The notes under the pieces: model-generated
Seen by the model: the letters and a program-made list of their open reading frames with translations, nothing else
The model's database searches: none
Told to the model about the DNA's origin: nothing
Position numbers and translations under genes: made by a program
Shown: positions 41,990 to 50,830 of the stretch, in pieces
Layout of the letters: each line of letters begins with the position of its first letter
Numbering within the stretch: position 1 is the first letter of the stretch
Origin: Streptomyces sp. NBC_01717
GTDB lineage: Bacteria; Actinomycetota; Actinomycetes; Streptomycetales; Streptomycetaceae
NCBI RefSeq assembly: GCF_036248255.1
Contig: NZ_CP109178.1
Location: 7,693,001-7,757,000, forward strand
Direction of reading: 5' to 3'
Length of the DNA stretch: 64,000 bases

Positions 41990-42616
41990 ATGCAGGAGCA
42001 GTACCGGACGGTCGCCCGAGCGGGTGTGCACGAGACCGAGATCAACCGATCGCGCTTCATCTGCGCGCTCGCCCCCGCCGCCACCGAGCAGGAGGCGCAG
42101 GACTTCGTCGCACGCATCCGCAGGGAACACCCGACCGCCAGCCACAACTGCTTCGCGTACGTGATCGGCGCCGACGCCTCCGTGCAGAAGGCAAGTGACG
42201 ACGGCGAGCCCGGCGGCACCGCGGGCGTCCCGATGCTGCAGATGCTGATGCGCCGCGAGACGCGGTACGTCGTCGCCGTCGTCACCCGCTACTACGGCGG
42301 CGTGAAGCTCGGGGCCGGAGGGCTGATCCGGGCTTACGGAGGGGTGGTCGGCGAGGCTCTCGACGAGCTCGGCACGATCACCCGACGGCGGTTCCGGCTC
42401 GCCACGATCACCGTCGGCCACCAGCGGGCCGGCAGGCTGGAGAACGATCTGCGCGCCACGGGACTGGCCGTGCGGGAGGTCCGGTACGCGGAGGCGGTGA
42501 TCATCGAGATCGGACTGCCGGACTCCGATGTCGAGAGCTTCCGGAGCTGGCTGGCGGATGCGACCGCGGGTGAGGCGCTGCTGGAGCTGGGCGGTGAAGC
42601 GTACGGAGATGTCTGA
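41990..42616 (+). CDS. IMPACT/YigZ family protein
   Basis: A 208-residue protein. The N-terminal UPF0029/IMPACT domain is unmistakable from KASDDGEPGGTAGVPMLQ and TRYYGGVKLGAGGLIRAYGG; a shorter C-terminal domain follows. Bacterial YigZ/YvyE proteins have an unclear role, and eukaryotic IMPACT binds the Gcn1-related stress machinery. The ATG at 41990 is 58 bases from the divergent CoA-binding gene. No further context. Confidence 0.88.
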   Translation: MQEQYRTVARAGVHETEINRSRFICALAPAATEQEAQDFVARIRREHPTASHNCFAYVIGADASVQKASDDGEPGGTAGVPMLQMLMRRETRYVVAVVTRYYGGVKLGAGGLIRAYGGVVGEALDELGTITRRRFRLATITVGHQRAGRLENDLRATGLAVREVRYAEAVIIEIGLPDSDVESFRSWLADATAGEALLELGGEAYGDV

Positions 42617-42759
42617 GGGGTGGAAATCCGCCGGGCGGGCACCTCACCCGGCCTCATCCCCATCCACGGCGATCCGCCGGCCCTGCTCGATCCCGACGCC
42701 TGCCCGGAGGCCGGCGCGTCGGGGACGGTGGGCGGCGATGGGACACTGTGAGCGGTGAG

Positions 42760-42786
42760 GAAACCGGGTCGTGAGGAAACGGTTTC
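42760..42786. repeat. GAAACCG/CGGTTTC hairpin and GTGAGGAAAC repeat before sbcD
   Basis: GTGAGGAAAC occurs at 42755-42764 and 42771-42780. GAAACCG at 42760-42766 pairs with CGGTTTC at 42780-42786. The rest of the 290-base gap has no gene. Confidence 0.4.
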
Positions 42787-42908
42787 TGTGAGGGAACAGG
42801 GGCCACCGGCGACAGCGCCGTCCCGTGCCGGTTCGGTGCGGCTCAGGCGCACGGCCAGGGGCGGGCGCAGCGGCAAAGGATGAGAGACATGCAGGTCGGA
42901 GCCGAGTC

Positions 42909-44075
42909 TTGAGGATTTTGCACACATCGGACTGGCACCTGGGACGGTCGTTCCACCGGGCCTCCCTGCTCGACGCTCAGGCCGACTGCCTCGATCATCT
43001 GGTGGCGACTGCGCGCGAGCGCGAGGTCGACGCCGTCGTGGTGGCGGGTGATGTGTACGACAGGGCCGTGCCGCCGCTGTCCGCCGTGGAGCTCTTCGAC
43101 CGGGCCCTGCACCGGCTCGCCGCCGTCGGGGTACCCACGGTGATGATCTCCGGAAACCACGACTCGGCCCGCAGGCTCGGCGTGGGCGCCGGTCTGATGG
43201 GCCGGGCCGGCATCCATCTGCGGACCGACCCCGCGCAGTGCGCCACCCCCGTGGTCCTGCGGGACGACCACGGCGACGTCGCGTTCTACGGACTTCCCTA
43301 CCTCGAACCGGCCCTCGTCAAGGACGTGTTCAAAGCAGAGCGGGCCGGACACGAAGCCGTACTGACCGCCGCCATGGACCGCGTCCGCGCCGACCTCGCG
43401 ACACGGCCGGACTCCACCCGGTCCGTGGTGCTCGCCCACGCCTTCGTCGCGGGCGGCGCCCCCAGCGACAGCGAACGCGACATCACCGTCGGCGGAGTCG
43501 CCGCCGTCCCCGCCGGAGTCTTCGACGGTGTCGACTACACGGCGCTCGGCCACCTGCACGGCAGTCAGGCCGTCACCGAGCGGGTCCGCTACTCCGGCTC
43601 GCCCCTCGCCTACTCCTTCTCCGAGGTGGACCACCGCAAGACCATGTGGCTGATCGACCTCGACGCCACGGGAGCGATCACCGCCGAACGGATCGACTTC
43701 CCGGTGCCCCGGCCGCTCGCCCGGCTCCGCGGCCGCCTCGACACGCTTCTCGACGACCCCGCGCTGGCCCGGCACGAGGAGGCGTGGGTGGAGGCCACCC
43801 TCACCGACCCCGTCCGTCCGGACGAGCCGATGGCCCGTCTCATGGCGCGGTTCCCGCACACCCTCAGCCTCGTCCTCGACCCCGAGCGGACCCCCGAGGA
43901 TCCGCTCGCCTCGTACGCACAGCGCCTCAAGGGGCGCGACGACCAGCAGATCGCGGAGGACTTCGTGGCGCATGTCCGGGGCGGGAACGGGGCGGACGAC
44001 CGGGAGCGTACGGTGCTGCGCGGCGCCTTCGACCACGTGCGGGTGGACGACGGCGTACGTGAGGTGAACCGTTGA
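42909..44075 (+). CDS. sbcD: Exonuclease subunit SbcD
   Basis: A 388-residue calcineurin-like nuclease, the Mre11-type partner of SbcC. Metal-binding motifs are in order: SDWHLG at the N-terminus, GDVYDR, SGNHDS near residue 80, then HAFVAGG and GHLHGSQ. The SbcCD complex cuts DNA hairpins and palindromes and processes blocked ends. The TTG at 42909 gives the family start MRILHTSDWH, with GGAG 10 bases upstream. Its TGA overlaps the sbcC TTG start, so the pair is translationally coupled. Confidence 0.93.
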   Translation: MRILHTSDWHLGRSFHRASLLDAQADCLDHLVATAREREVDAVVVAGDVYDRAVPPLSAVELFDRALHRLAAVGVPTVMISGNHDSARRLGVGAGLMGRAGIHLRTDPAQCATPVVLRDDHGDVAFYGLPYLEPALVKDVFKAERAGHEAVLTAAMDRVRADLATRPDSTRSVVLAHAFVAGGAPSDSERDITVGGVAAVPAGVFDGVDYTALGHLHGSQAVTERVRYSGSPLAYSFSEVDHRKTMWLIDLDATGAITAERIDFPVPRPLARLRGRLDTLLDDPALARHEEAWVEATLTDPVRPDEPMARLMARFPHTLSLVLDPERTPEDPLASYAQRLKGRDDQQIAEDFVAHVRGGNGADDRERTVLRGAFDHVRVDDGVREVNR

Positions 44076-47000
44076 GACTCCACGGACTCACCCTCACCGC
44101 CTTCGGCCCGTTCGGCGCCACCCAGGACGTCGACTTCGACGCGCTCTCGTCCGCCGGGCTCTTTCTGCTGCACGGTCCCACCGGAGCCGGGAAGACCTCC
44201 GTCCTCGACGCCGTCTGCTACGGGCTGTACGGCGCGGTGCCCGGCGCCCGCCAGAGCCCAGGCACCTCGCTGCGCAGCGACCACGCGCCGGTCGGCCTGC
44301 CTACCGAAGTGCGGCTGGAACTGACCGTCGGCGGACGGCGCCTGGAGATCACCCGGCGCCCCGCCCAGCCCCGCCCCAAGAAGAAGGGCGACGGCTTCAC
44401 CACCGAGAAGGCCCAGAGCTGGCTGCGCGAGTACGACCCCGAGAACGGCTGGCAGGCACTCAGCCGGTCGCATCAGGAGATCGGTGAGGAGATCACCCAG
44501 CTCATCGGGATGAGCCGGGACCAGTTCTGCCAGGTGGTGCTGCTGCCGCAGGGCGACTTCGCGCGCTTTCTGCGCGCCGACGCCGAAGCACGCGGCAAAC
44601 TGCTCGGCAGACTCTTCGACACCCGCCGCTTCGCGGCCGTCGAGGAACGCCTCACCGAACTGCGCCGTACCGCAGAAACCCAGGTCAAGGCCGGCGACGA
44701 ACAGATTCTCGCGATCGCCCAGCGGATCGCCCAGGCCGCAGGGCCGGCGGCCGGCGAGCTGCCCCTGCCGGACGCCCAGCCCGGCGAACCGGGACTGTCC
44801 GACGGCGTTCTGGAGTGGTCCGCCGTCGCCCGCAGCGGCGCCCGGGAACGGCTCGACATCGCTGAGTCCGTCCTGGCCGCGGCCGAGAGCCGACAGGCGG
44901 CAGCCCGCCGCGAACTCGACGCCGCGCGCGAACTCGCCAGGCTTCAGCAGCGGTACGAGGAGACGCGGCGCCGCGCCACCGAACTCGAAGCCCGTCGCCC
45001 CGCCCGCGACGGGCACCAGGCCCGGCTCGAACGTGCCCGCAAAGCAGATCGCGTCGCCCCCGCACTGGAGCTGCGTGACGAAGCGGAACGGGCCTACCGA
45101 ACGGCGGGTGCGGCCCGCGAGAGCGCCCGCGCCCAGCTGCCGGACACCCTTGCCGACGCCGGTGCGGAACAACTGGCGGCTATGGAACGCAGGCTCCGGC
45201 AGGAGCTGGGCGGCCTCGACGCCGCGCGTCGGGCCGAGCGGCGAAGCACGGAGATCGACACCGAGCGGGCCGAACTGGAGCGGCAGGCCCGGGCCGACGA
45301 CGAACTGATCCTGGAAGCGGAGGGCTGGCTCGCGGGCTGGGAATCCGCCCGCCGCGACCTTCAGGAACGCATCGAAGCGGCGCAGGAGTCCGCGACCCGC
45401 GCCGAACAGCTGGCGGGCCGGCTGGAACCGGCTCGCCGACAGCTGGAGGCGGCCCGGCGCCGAGATGCTCTCGCGACGGAGACGGCGGCCGCCGCGGAGC
45501 GGCTGGCCGTGGCCCGGGAGCGCGCGCTCGGCGCTCATGAGAAGTGGCTGGAGCTGCGCGAACGGAGGTTGCGGGACATCGCCGCCGAGCTCGCGGCGCA
45601 GCTGGTCGACGGCGAGGCCTGCAAGGTGTGCGGGTCGGGCGACCACCCGAAGCCGGCCCGCGCCGGTGACGGTCACGTCGACAAGGCGGCCGAGGAGGCC
45701 GCTCTCGACACGTATCGGCGGTCCGAGCAGATCCGTACGGAGACGGACCGGGAGCTCGGAGTCGTATGCGAGAAGTACGCTGCCGCGCGGGCGGCGGCCC
45801 GGCCGGCGCAGGCGCGGGGCGCGGGTGCGGAAGGCGGCGGCGAGGCCCGCGCCGCCGGAGGCGGCGCCGACGACCTCTCCGGTACCGATACCGGCGCCGC
45901 CGCCCATGCGGCCCACGCCGTCACGTCACCGGACCTCGACCCCACCGTCGCCGAACTCGACGCCCTGGCCACCCGGTTGGCGACCGAGCACGCACAGGCG
46001 CACCGCACCGCCGCCGGCACGCACGCCGCGCGCGAGGCTCTCGCAGCCGCCGAACGGGAGCAGACCGAGCGGCTCGAAGAGCGGCAGTCGGCCGAGCGCC
46101 GCGCCGCTGCCCGGGCCTCCCGGCGGGACGGGCTCGACCGCGAACAGTCCGCCCTGGAAGCCGAGTTGGTGACCGCCCGGGGGGAGTCCGACAGCGTTGC
46201 CGCGCACGCCGCCCTGCTGGAGCGGCGAGTCGCTCTGCTCGCCGACGCCGCGGAGGCGGTGCGCGCCGAGGAAGCGGCGGCGCAGCGCAGCAAGGAGGCC
46301 GACGGCCGGCTTGCGGACGCCGCCTTCCGGGCCGGTTTCGACACGCCGCAGGCCGCCGTGGCGACCCTGCTCCCGGCCCCCGAGCAGCGCGAACTCCAGC
46401 ACCTGATCGACGCCTGGCAGGCCGAGGCCGCAGCCGTCGCCGACCGGCTCGCCGAGGTGGAGGCTCGCGCCGCCGCCGAACGCCCACAGGCAGACCCGGA
46501 CGCAGCGCAGGCGGCGTACGACGCGGCCGAGCGACAGATGAGGGACGCTGCCGCCACGCTTGCCGCCGGCCGGGAGCGCTGCACCCAACTCGACCGGCTG
46601 TCGCGCCGCGCGGCGGACGAAGTGCGCAGGCTGGGACCGCTGCGTGAGGAGTACGAGCGGGTCGCACGGCTTGCCGGGCTCACCGCCGGAACGTCGGCCG
46701 ACAACGAACGCAAGATGCGGCTGGAGTCGTACGTGCTCGCCGCCCGGCTCGAACAGGTCGCGGCCGCCGCCACGGCACGGCTGCAGCGCATGTCGTCCGG
46801 CCGCTACACACTGGTCCACTCCGACGCGCGCACCGGAGGCCGTCGGGCCGGCCTCGGGCTGCATGTCGTCGACGCCTGGACCGGCCGGGAGCGTGACACG
46901 GCCACGCTCTCCGGCGGCGAGACGTTCTTCGCCTCGCTCGCCCTGGCTCTCGGCCTCGCCGATGTCGTCACCGACGAGGCGGGCGGGGTCCGGCTCGACA

Positions 47001-47215
47001 CCCTCTTCATCGACGAGGGGTTCGGCAGTCTGGACGACCAGACCCTGGACGAGGTGCTCGACGTACTGGACTCGCTGCGCGAGCGGGACCGCAGCGTCGG
47101 CATCGTCAGCCATGTCGCCGATCTGCGCCGCCGTATCCCCGCCCAGCTCGAAGTGGTCAAGGAGCGAGACGGATCGGCGGTGCGGCACCGGGCCGGCGGC
47201 GCGGTCAGCGGCTGA
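44072..47215 (+). CDS. sbcC: Exonuclease subunit SbcC
   Basis: A 1047-residue SMC/Rad50-type ATPase. Walker A is GPTGAGKTS near residue 35, then long coiled coils, the zinc hook CKVCGSGDH at about residue 517, a second coiled coil rich in Ala/Arg/Glu, and at the C-terminus the signature LSGGETFFASLALALGLADV with Walker B DTLFIDEGFGSLD. It forms the SbcCD complex. The insert at about residues 580-625 (Gly/Ala/Pro-rich) just after the hook is unusual. The start is TTG. Its last 11 bases overlap the convergent Lrp gene. Confidence 0.93.
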   Translation: MRLHGLTLTAFGPFGATQDVDFDALSSAGLFLLHGPTGAGKTSVLDAVCYGLYGAVPGARQSPGTSLRSDHAPVGLPTEVRLELTVGGRRLEITRRPAQPRPKKKGDGFTTEKAQSWLREYDPENGWQALSRSHQEIGEEITQLIGMSRDQFCQVVLLPQGDFARFLRADAEARGKLLGRLFDTRRFAAVEERLTELRRTAETQVKAGDEQILAIAQRIAQAAGPAAGELPLPDAQPGEPGLSDGVLEWSAVARSGARERLDIAESVLAAAESRQAAARRELDAARELARLQQRYEETRRRATELEARRPARDGHQARLERARKADRVAPALELRDEAERAYRTAGAARESARAQLPDTLADAGAEQLAAMERRLRQELGGLDAARRAERRSTEIDTERAELERQARADDELILEAEGWLAGWESARRDLQERIEAAQESATRAEQLAGRLEPARRQLEAARRRDALATETAAAAERLAVARERALGAHEKWLELRERRLRDIAAELAAQLVDGEACKVCGSGDHPKPARAGDGHVDKAAEEAALDTYRRSEQIRTETDRELGVVCEKYAAARAAARPAQARGAGAEGGGEARAAGGGADDLSGTDTGAAAHAAHAVTSPDLDPTVAELDALATRLATEHAQAHRTAAGTHAAREALAAAEREQTERLEERQSAERRAAARASRRDGLDREQSALEAELVTARGESDSVAAHAALLERRVALLADAAEAVRAEEAAAQRSKEADGRLADAAFRAGFDTPQAAVATLLPAPEQRELQHLIDAWQAEAAAVADRLAEVEARAAAERPQADPDAAQAAYDAAERQMRDAAATLAAGRERCTQLDRLSRRAADEVRRLGPLREEYERVARLAGLTAGTSADNERKMRLESYVLAARLEQVAAAATARLQRMSSGRYTLVHSDARTGGRRAGLGLHVVDAWTGRERDTATLSGGETFFASLALALGLADVVTDEAGGVRLDTLFIDEGFGSLDDQTLDEVLDVLDSLRERDRSVGIVSHVADLRRRIPAQLEVVKERDGSAVRHRAGGAVSG

Positions 47216-47651
47216 TGGCCCGCCGGGGGAGCGGCGAGGAGTAGACGACGCTGGTGGTGACGGAGCCGAGCGCGCCGATCTTTCCCGAGATCCCTTCCAG
47301 GTGACTCATCGAGCGGGCGGTGACCTTGAGTACGAAGCAGTCGTCGCCGGTGACATGGTGGGCCTCCACGATCTCGGGCGTGGTGTCGAGGAGATCGTGG
47401 AACGGCTTGTAGTTGCCGTTCGGATAGCGCAGCCGTACGAGGGCGAGAATCGGCATTCCGAGCCGTTCCGGATCCACCACGGCGGCGTAACCACGGATGA
47501 TGCCCGCCTCCTCCAGCCGGCGCACCCGCTCCGTCACCGCGCTGGGGGACATGGCGACCTCGCGCGCCAGTTCGGCGAAGGTGGCCCGCCCGTCGCGTTG
47601 CAGGGCATCGAGGATGCGCCAGTCGGTTGCGTCCGTGGAATAGTCGGTCAT
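47205..47651 (-). CDS. Lrp/AsnC family regulator
   Basis: A 148-residue protein. The N-terminal AsnC-type helix-turn-helix is DGRATFAELAREVAMSPSAVTERVRRLEEAG; the C-terminal RAM domain (ligand-binding, ferredoxin-like) is visible in HHVTGDDCFVLKVTARSMSHLE. It is divergent from the rhodanese gene, and GGGAATTCCC at 47667-47676 in the gap is a candidate binding site. The pairing suggests control of sulfur or amino-acid metabolism. The ATG at 47651 is the family start. Confidence 0.9.
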   Translation of the reverse strand: MTDYSTDATDWRILDALQRDGRATFAELAREVAMSPSAVTERVRRLEEAGIIRGYAAVVDPERLGMPILALVRLRYPNGNYKPFHDLLDTTPEIVEAHHVTGDDCFVLKVTARSMSHLEGISGKIGALGSVTTSVVYSSPLPRRAISR

Positions 47652-47745
47652 GCCGAGCAGACAACAGGGAATTCCCCGGCGAATCAAGCGCGGTGCCGGG
47701 GATCTCTTCTTCCCGCAAAGGATCACCGGTCGTAGATTTCTGGTC

Positions 47746-48234
47746 ATGACTTCGCAGCTCACCGCCTCCGCCGGTAACCCCGTCCTCCGCGTCCCGCCGG
47801 CCTCCCCGGCCGCGGCCGCCGCCTACTTCGGTGCCTCGCTCGCCTTCCACGCCGATGTCTCCGACGTCACCGCCGCGCTCGCGGCCGACGTGGACCCCGG
47901 CTTCGTCGTCCTCGACTCCCGGTCCACCGCCTCCTGGGACCAGGGGCACATCCCCGGCGCCGTCCACCTGCCCACCGCGCTCATCGCGGAGCAGGCCCGG
48001 GACCTCCTCGACCCGGCCGTGCCCGTGGTCACGTACTGCTGGGGTCCCGGTTGCAACGGCGGCGCCCGCGCCGCGCTGGCCCTCGCCGAACTGGGCTACC
48101 AGGTCAAGGAGATGCTCGGCGGATTCGAGTACTGGGCGCGCGAGGGCTTCGAGTTCGAGACCTGGGAGGGGCGTCGGCGGCGTGCCGCCGACCCGCTCAC
48201 CGCACCGGTCGACTCCGACGACTGCGGCTGCTGA
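47746..48234 (+). CDS. Rhodanese-like sulfurtransferase
   Basis: A 162-residue single-domain rhodanese. The active-site loop is CWGPGCNGG near residue 98, whose first Cys would carry the persulfide, preceded by VVTY; a second Cys in the loop is notable. The start of the domain is FVVLDSRSTASWDQGHIPGAVHLP. The C-terminus ends DDCGC, adding three more cysteines. TAGATT at 47733-47738 is 7 bases before the ATG at 47746, consistent with a leaderless gene. It is probably controlled by the divergent Lrp protein. Confidence 0.9.
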   Translation: MTSQLTASAGNPVLRVPPASPAAAAAYFGASLAFHADVSDVTAALAADVDPGFVVLDSRSTASWDQGHIPGAVHLPTALIAEQARDLLDPAVPVVTYCWGPGCNGGARAALALAELGYQVKEMLGGFEYWAREGFEFETWEGRRRRAADPLTAPVDSDDCGC

Positions 48235-48340
48235 ACGACGCGGCCGTGCGTCCCGACCGGGCTGATGACCATCGCCCGTCCGGCCACCTCGGCGGAAACT
48301 CACCTCGGCGGCGGGAGGAAGCGGGCGCGAGCCCGTGGCC

Positions 48341-48385
48341 GACGGCGGCCGGGCCCATGACCCAGGCCCGGGCCCGGCCGCCGTC
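48341..48385. terminator. 16-bp perfect hairpin
   Basis: GACGGCGGCCGGGCCC at 48341-48356 is fully complementary to GGGCCCGGCCGCCGTC at 48370-48385 over a 13-base loop. It lies between the rhodanese gene (plus) and the DUF885 gene (minus), so it can end both. Confidence 0.75.
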
Positions 48386-48405
48386 TCACGGAGTGCGGTC
48401 CGGGG

Positions 48406-50091
48406 TCAGAGCTTCGACAGCTCGTCGACCAGATCGTCCAGACCCAGCGGCCCCTGTGACAGGGCAGCCATGTGCCAGGCCTTTGCGTCGAACGCGTCGC
48501 CGTGCGCCTTGCGGGCATTCTCCCGGCCCAGCAGCCAGGCACGCTCGCCCAGCTTGTAGCCGATGGCCTGACCCGGCATGGACAGGTAGCGAGTCAGTTC
48601 GCTCTCCACGAACTCCGCAGGCCGGCCACTGTGATTGCCGAAGAACTCCTGGGCCAGCTCAGGCGTCCACCGCTCGCCGGGACGGAAGGGGGAGTCCGCC
48701 GGGATCTCCAGCTCCGCGTGCATGCCGATGTCCACGATCACCCGGCAGGCGCGCATCATCTGCGCGTCCAGGTAGCCGAGGCGGCGCTCGGCGTCGGGCA
48801 GGAAGCCCAGCTCGTCCATTAGCCGCTCCGCGTACAGCGCCCAGCCCTCGGCATTGGCGCTGACCATGCCGATCGACGCCTGGTAGCGGGAGAGGCTGTC
48901 GGCGACATGCGTCCACTGCGCGATCTGCAGGTGGTGGCCGGGCACGCCCTCGTGGTACCAGGTGGAGACCAGGTCGTACACCGGGAAGCGGGTCTCGCCC
49001 ATGGTGGGCAGCCAGGTGCGGCCGGGCCGCGAGAAGTCCTCGGACGGGCCCGTGTAGTAGGGAGCCGCGGCGCCGCCGGGCGGTGCGATCCGGGACTCCA
49101 CCTTCCGTACCCGCTCGGCGAGTTCGAAGTGTGTACCGTCGAGTGCCTCTATGGCCTCGTCCATCAGGCCCTGCAGCCAGGCCTGGACCTCGTCGACACC
49201 CTCGATGTGCTTGCCGTGCACGTCGAGATGGGCCAGTGCCTCCCAGGGACCCGCGCCCGGCAGTACCTTCTCGGCCTCGGCCTTCATCTCGGCGAGCAGC
49301 CGGTGGTACTCGGACCAGCCGTACGCGTACGCCTCGTCGAGATCCAGATCGGTGCCGTTGAAATAGCGCGACCAGCGTGCGTACCGTTCGCGGCCCACCG
49401 TGTCGGGCGCACCCTCGATCTCGGGGGCGTACACATCGCGCATCCAGTCGCGCAGCGCCACCAAGGACGTCGTGGCCTGCCGGGCGGCGTCGTCCAGATC
49501 GGCGCGCAGCGCGTCCGGGCCGGGAGCGACGAAGGTCTGGAAGAACCCCGTCCCGTTGTCGCCGACCCACTCCGTCAGCTGGCCGATAAAGGTGGTGGTG
49601 GCACGCGGACCGCCGTACAGCTTCCGTTCCAGACCCAGCGCGAGCGACGTGCGGTACCCCTCAAGGGCCGCGGGAACCGCGCGCAGCCGCTCGACGATCG
49701 CGGCCCAGTCCTCGTCGGTCTCGGTCGGCGTCACCGTCAGCACCTCACGGACGCTGTGCGCCGGCGAGTGCAGATTGGAGACGGCGCGCAGGCTCTCGTC
49801 GGCCTCATGGACGGCGAGCTCCGCCGTCAGCCGCTCGCGCAGCAGGCGGCCGCAGCGGCGCTCGGCATCGCTGTCCGCGCCCGGCAGCTGCTCGGCCGCG
49901 TCGAGCTTCACCAGGGTGGTGCGGGCCAGCTCGGCAAGAGCTTCCTGCCCGGCGGGGGAGAAGTCGGGCAGGCGGCTGGAGCTCGCCTCGACACCGAGGT
50001 AGGTGCCCGCGATCGGGTCGAGTTCGATGAATGCGTCGACGTAGTCGTCGGCGACCTGGCGGGGCAGCGCGCTGTGCGTAGTGTCTGACAT
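48406..50091 (-). CDS. DUF885 family protein, probable metallopeptidase
   Basis: A 561-residue, largely helical protein of the DUF885 family. The expected zinc-binding region appears as STWYHEGVPGHHLQIAQ near residue 350, a variant of HExxH with Glu between His residues, plus downstream conserved blocks (GWALYAERLMDELG; GQAIGYKLGERAW). These features relate it to M32/thermolysin-like helical peptidases. No signal peptide is seen, so it should act inside the cell. The ATG at 50091 has GAGGATG 7 bases upstream. Peptidase activity is inferred from motif only. Confidence 0.85.
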   Translation of the reverse strand: MSDTTHSALPRQVADDYVDAFIELDPIAGTYLGVEASSSRLPDFSPAGQEALAELARTTLVKLDAAEQLPGADSDAERRCGRLLRERLTAELAVHEADESLRAVSNLHSPAHSVREVLTVTPTETDEDWAAIVERLRAVPAALEGYRTSLALGLERKLYGGPRATTTFIGQLTEWVGDNGTGFFQTFVAPGPDALRADLDDAARQATTSLVALRDWMRDVYAPEIEGAPDTVGRERYARWSRYFNGTDLDLDEAYAYGWSEYHRLLAEMKAEAEKVLPGAGPWEALAHLDVHGKHIEGVDEVQAWLQGLMDEAIEALDGTHFELAERVRKVESRIAPPGGAAAPYYTGPSEDFSRPGRTWLPTMGETRFPVYDLVSTWYHEGVPGHHLQIAQWTHVADSLSRYQASIGMVSANAEGWALYAERLMDELGFLPDAERRLGYLDAQMMRACRVIVDIGMHAELEIPADSPFRPGERWTPELAQEFFGNHSGRPAEFVESELTRYLSMPGQAIGYKLGERAWLLGRENARKAHGDAFDAKAWHMAALSQGPLGLDDLVDELSKL

Positions 50092-50264
50092 GCGAACATC
50101 CTCGTACGGCCAGGGGGCCCGCGTCACTAGCAATCGGCCTCGACGGGCTGTCGCACTTGTGACATTCCTGGTGACCGCACCGGGTCATACGGACGCGGCG
50201 GCCGGACTTGATCGTTCCGCCGCGGTGGCCGGTCCCTGTCGTTCGGCGCGGTGGCCGGGCCCGC

Positions 50265-50771
50265 TCATTCGGCATCCGCGGCCGGTCGGGGCGTCGCGGA
50301 CGACGGAGGCAGCAGCGGACCGCACTCCCACTGCTGGAATATCAGGCGGGTCTCCACCCGGGCCACCTCGCGCCGCGAGGTGAACTCGTCCAGCACCAGC
50401 CGCTGCAGATCCGCGGTGTCCGCGACTGCCACATGGACCAGGTAGTCGTCGGGGCCGGTGAGATGGAAGAGTGCGCGGGACTCCGGCAGCGCCCTGATCC
50501 GTTCGACGAACGGGCCGATGAGTTCCCTGCGGTGCGGGCGGACCTGTACCGAGAGGAGCGCCTCCAGACCGCGGCCGAGCCTGGCCGGGTCGAGACGGAG
50601 CTGATGGCCGAGAATCACCCCCGAGCGTCGCAGCCGGGTCACCCGGTCCAGGCAGGTCGACGGTGCGACCCCGACCTCCGTGGCCAGCTCACGGTAGGTG
50701 GTCCGGGCATCGTTCTGCAGCAGCCGCAGAATGTGCAGATCCACCGGGTCCAGAACGACGGAATCGGTCAT
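50265..50771 (-). CDS. Lrp/AsnC family regulator
   Basis: A 168-residue regulator. Helix-turn-helix TTYRELATEVGVAPSTCLDRVTRLRRSG is at residues 22-52, and the RAM domain spans about 70-145 with LTGPDDYLVHVAV. It is divergent from a PLP-dependent gamma-lyase-type gene, a common Streptomyces pair, which suggests it senses an amino acid such as methionine or cysteine and controls the enzyme. The 59-base gap must contain both promoters. Confidence 0.9.
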   Translation of the reverse strand: MTDSVVLDPVDLHILRLLQNDARTTYRELATEVGVAPSTCLDRVTRLRRSGVILGHQLRLDPARLGRGLEALLSVQVRPHRRELIGPFVERIRALPESRALFHLTGPDDYLVHVAVADTADLQRLVLDEFTSRREVARVETRLIFQQWECGPLLPPSSATPRPAADAE

Positions 50772-50830
50772 TCGTCGAACGTAGCACGGCACTTCACCAC
50801 GCTGGTCCGGTGAGTGTTCAGAGTGATGAC

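Noticed and set aside
43610..45916. A very long reading frame on the minus strand over sbcC
   Set aside because: It is antisense to a clearly coding sbcC. Long antisense frames are normal in DNA with this base composition, and it has no recognisable motif.
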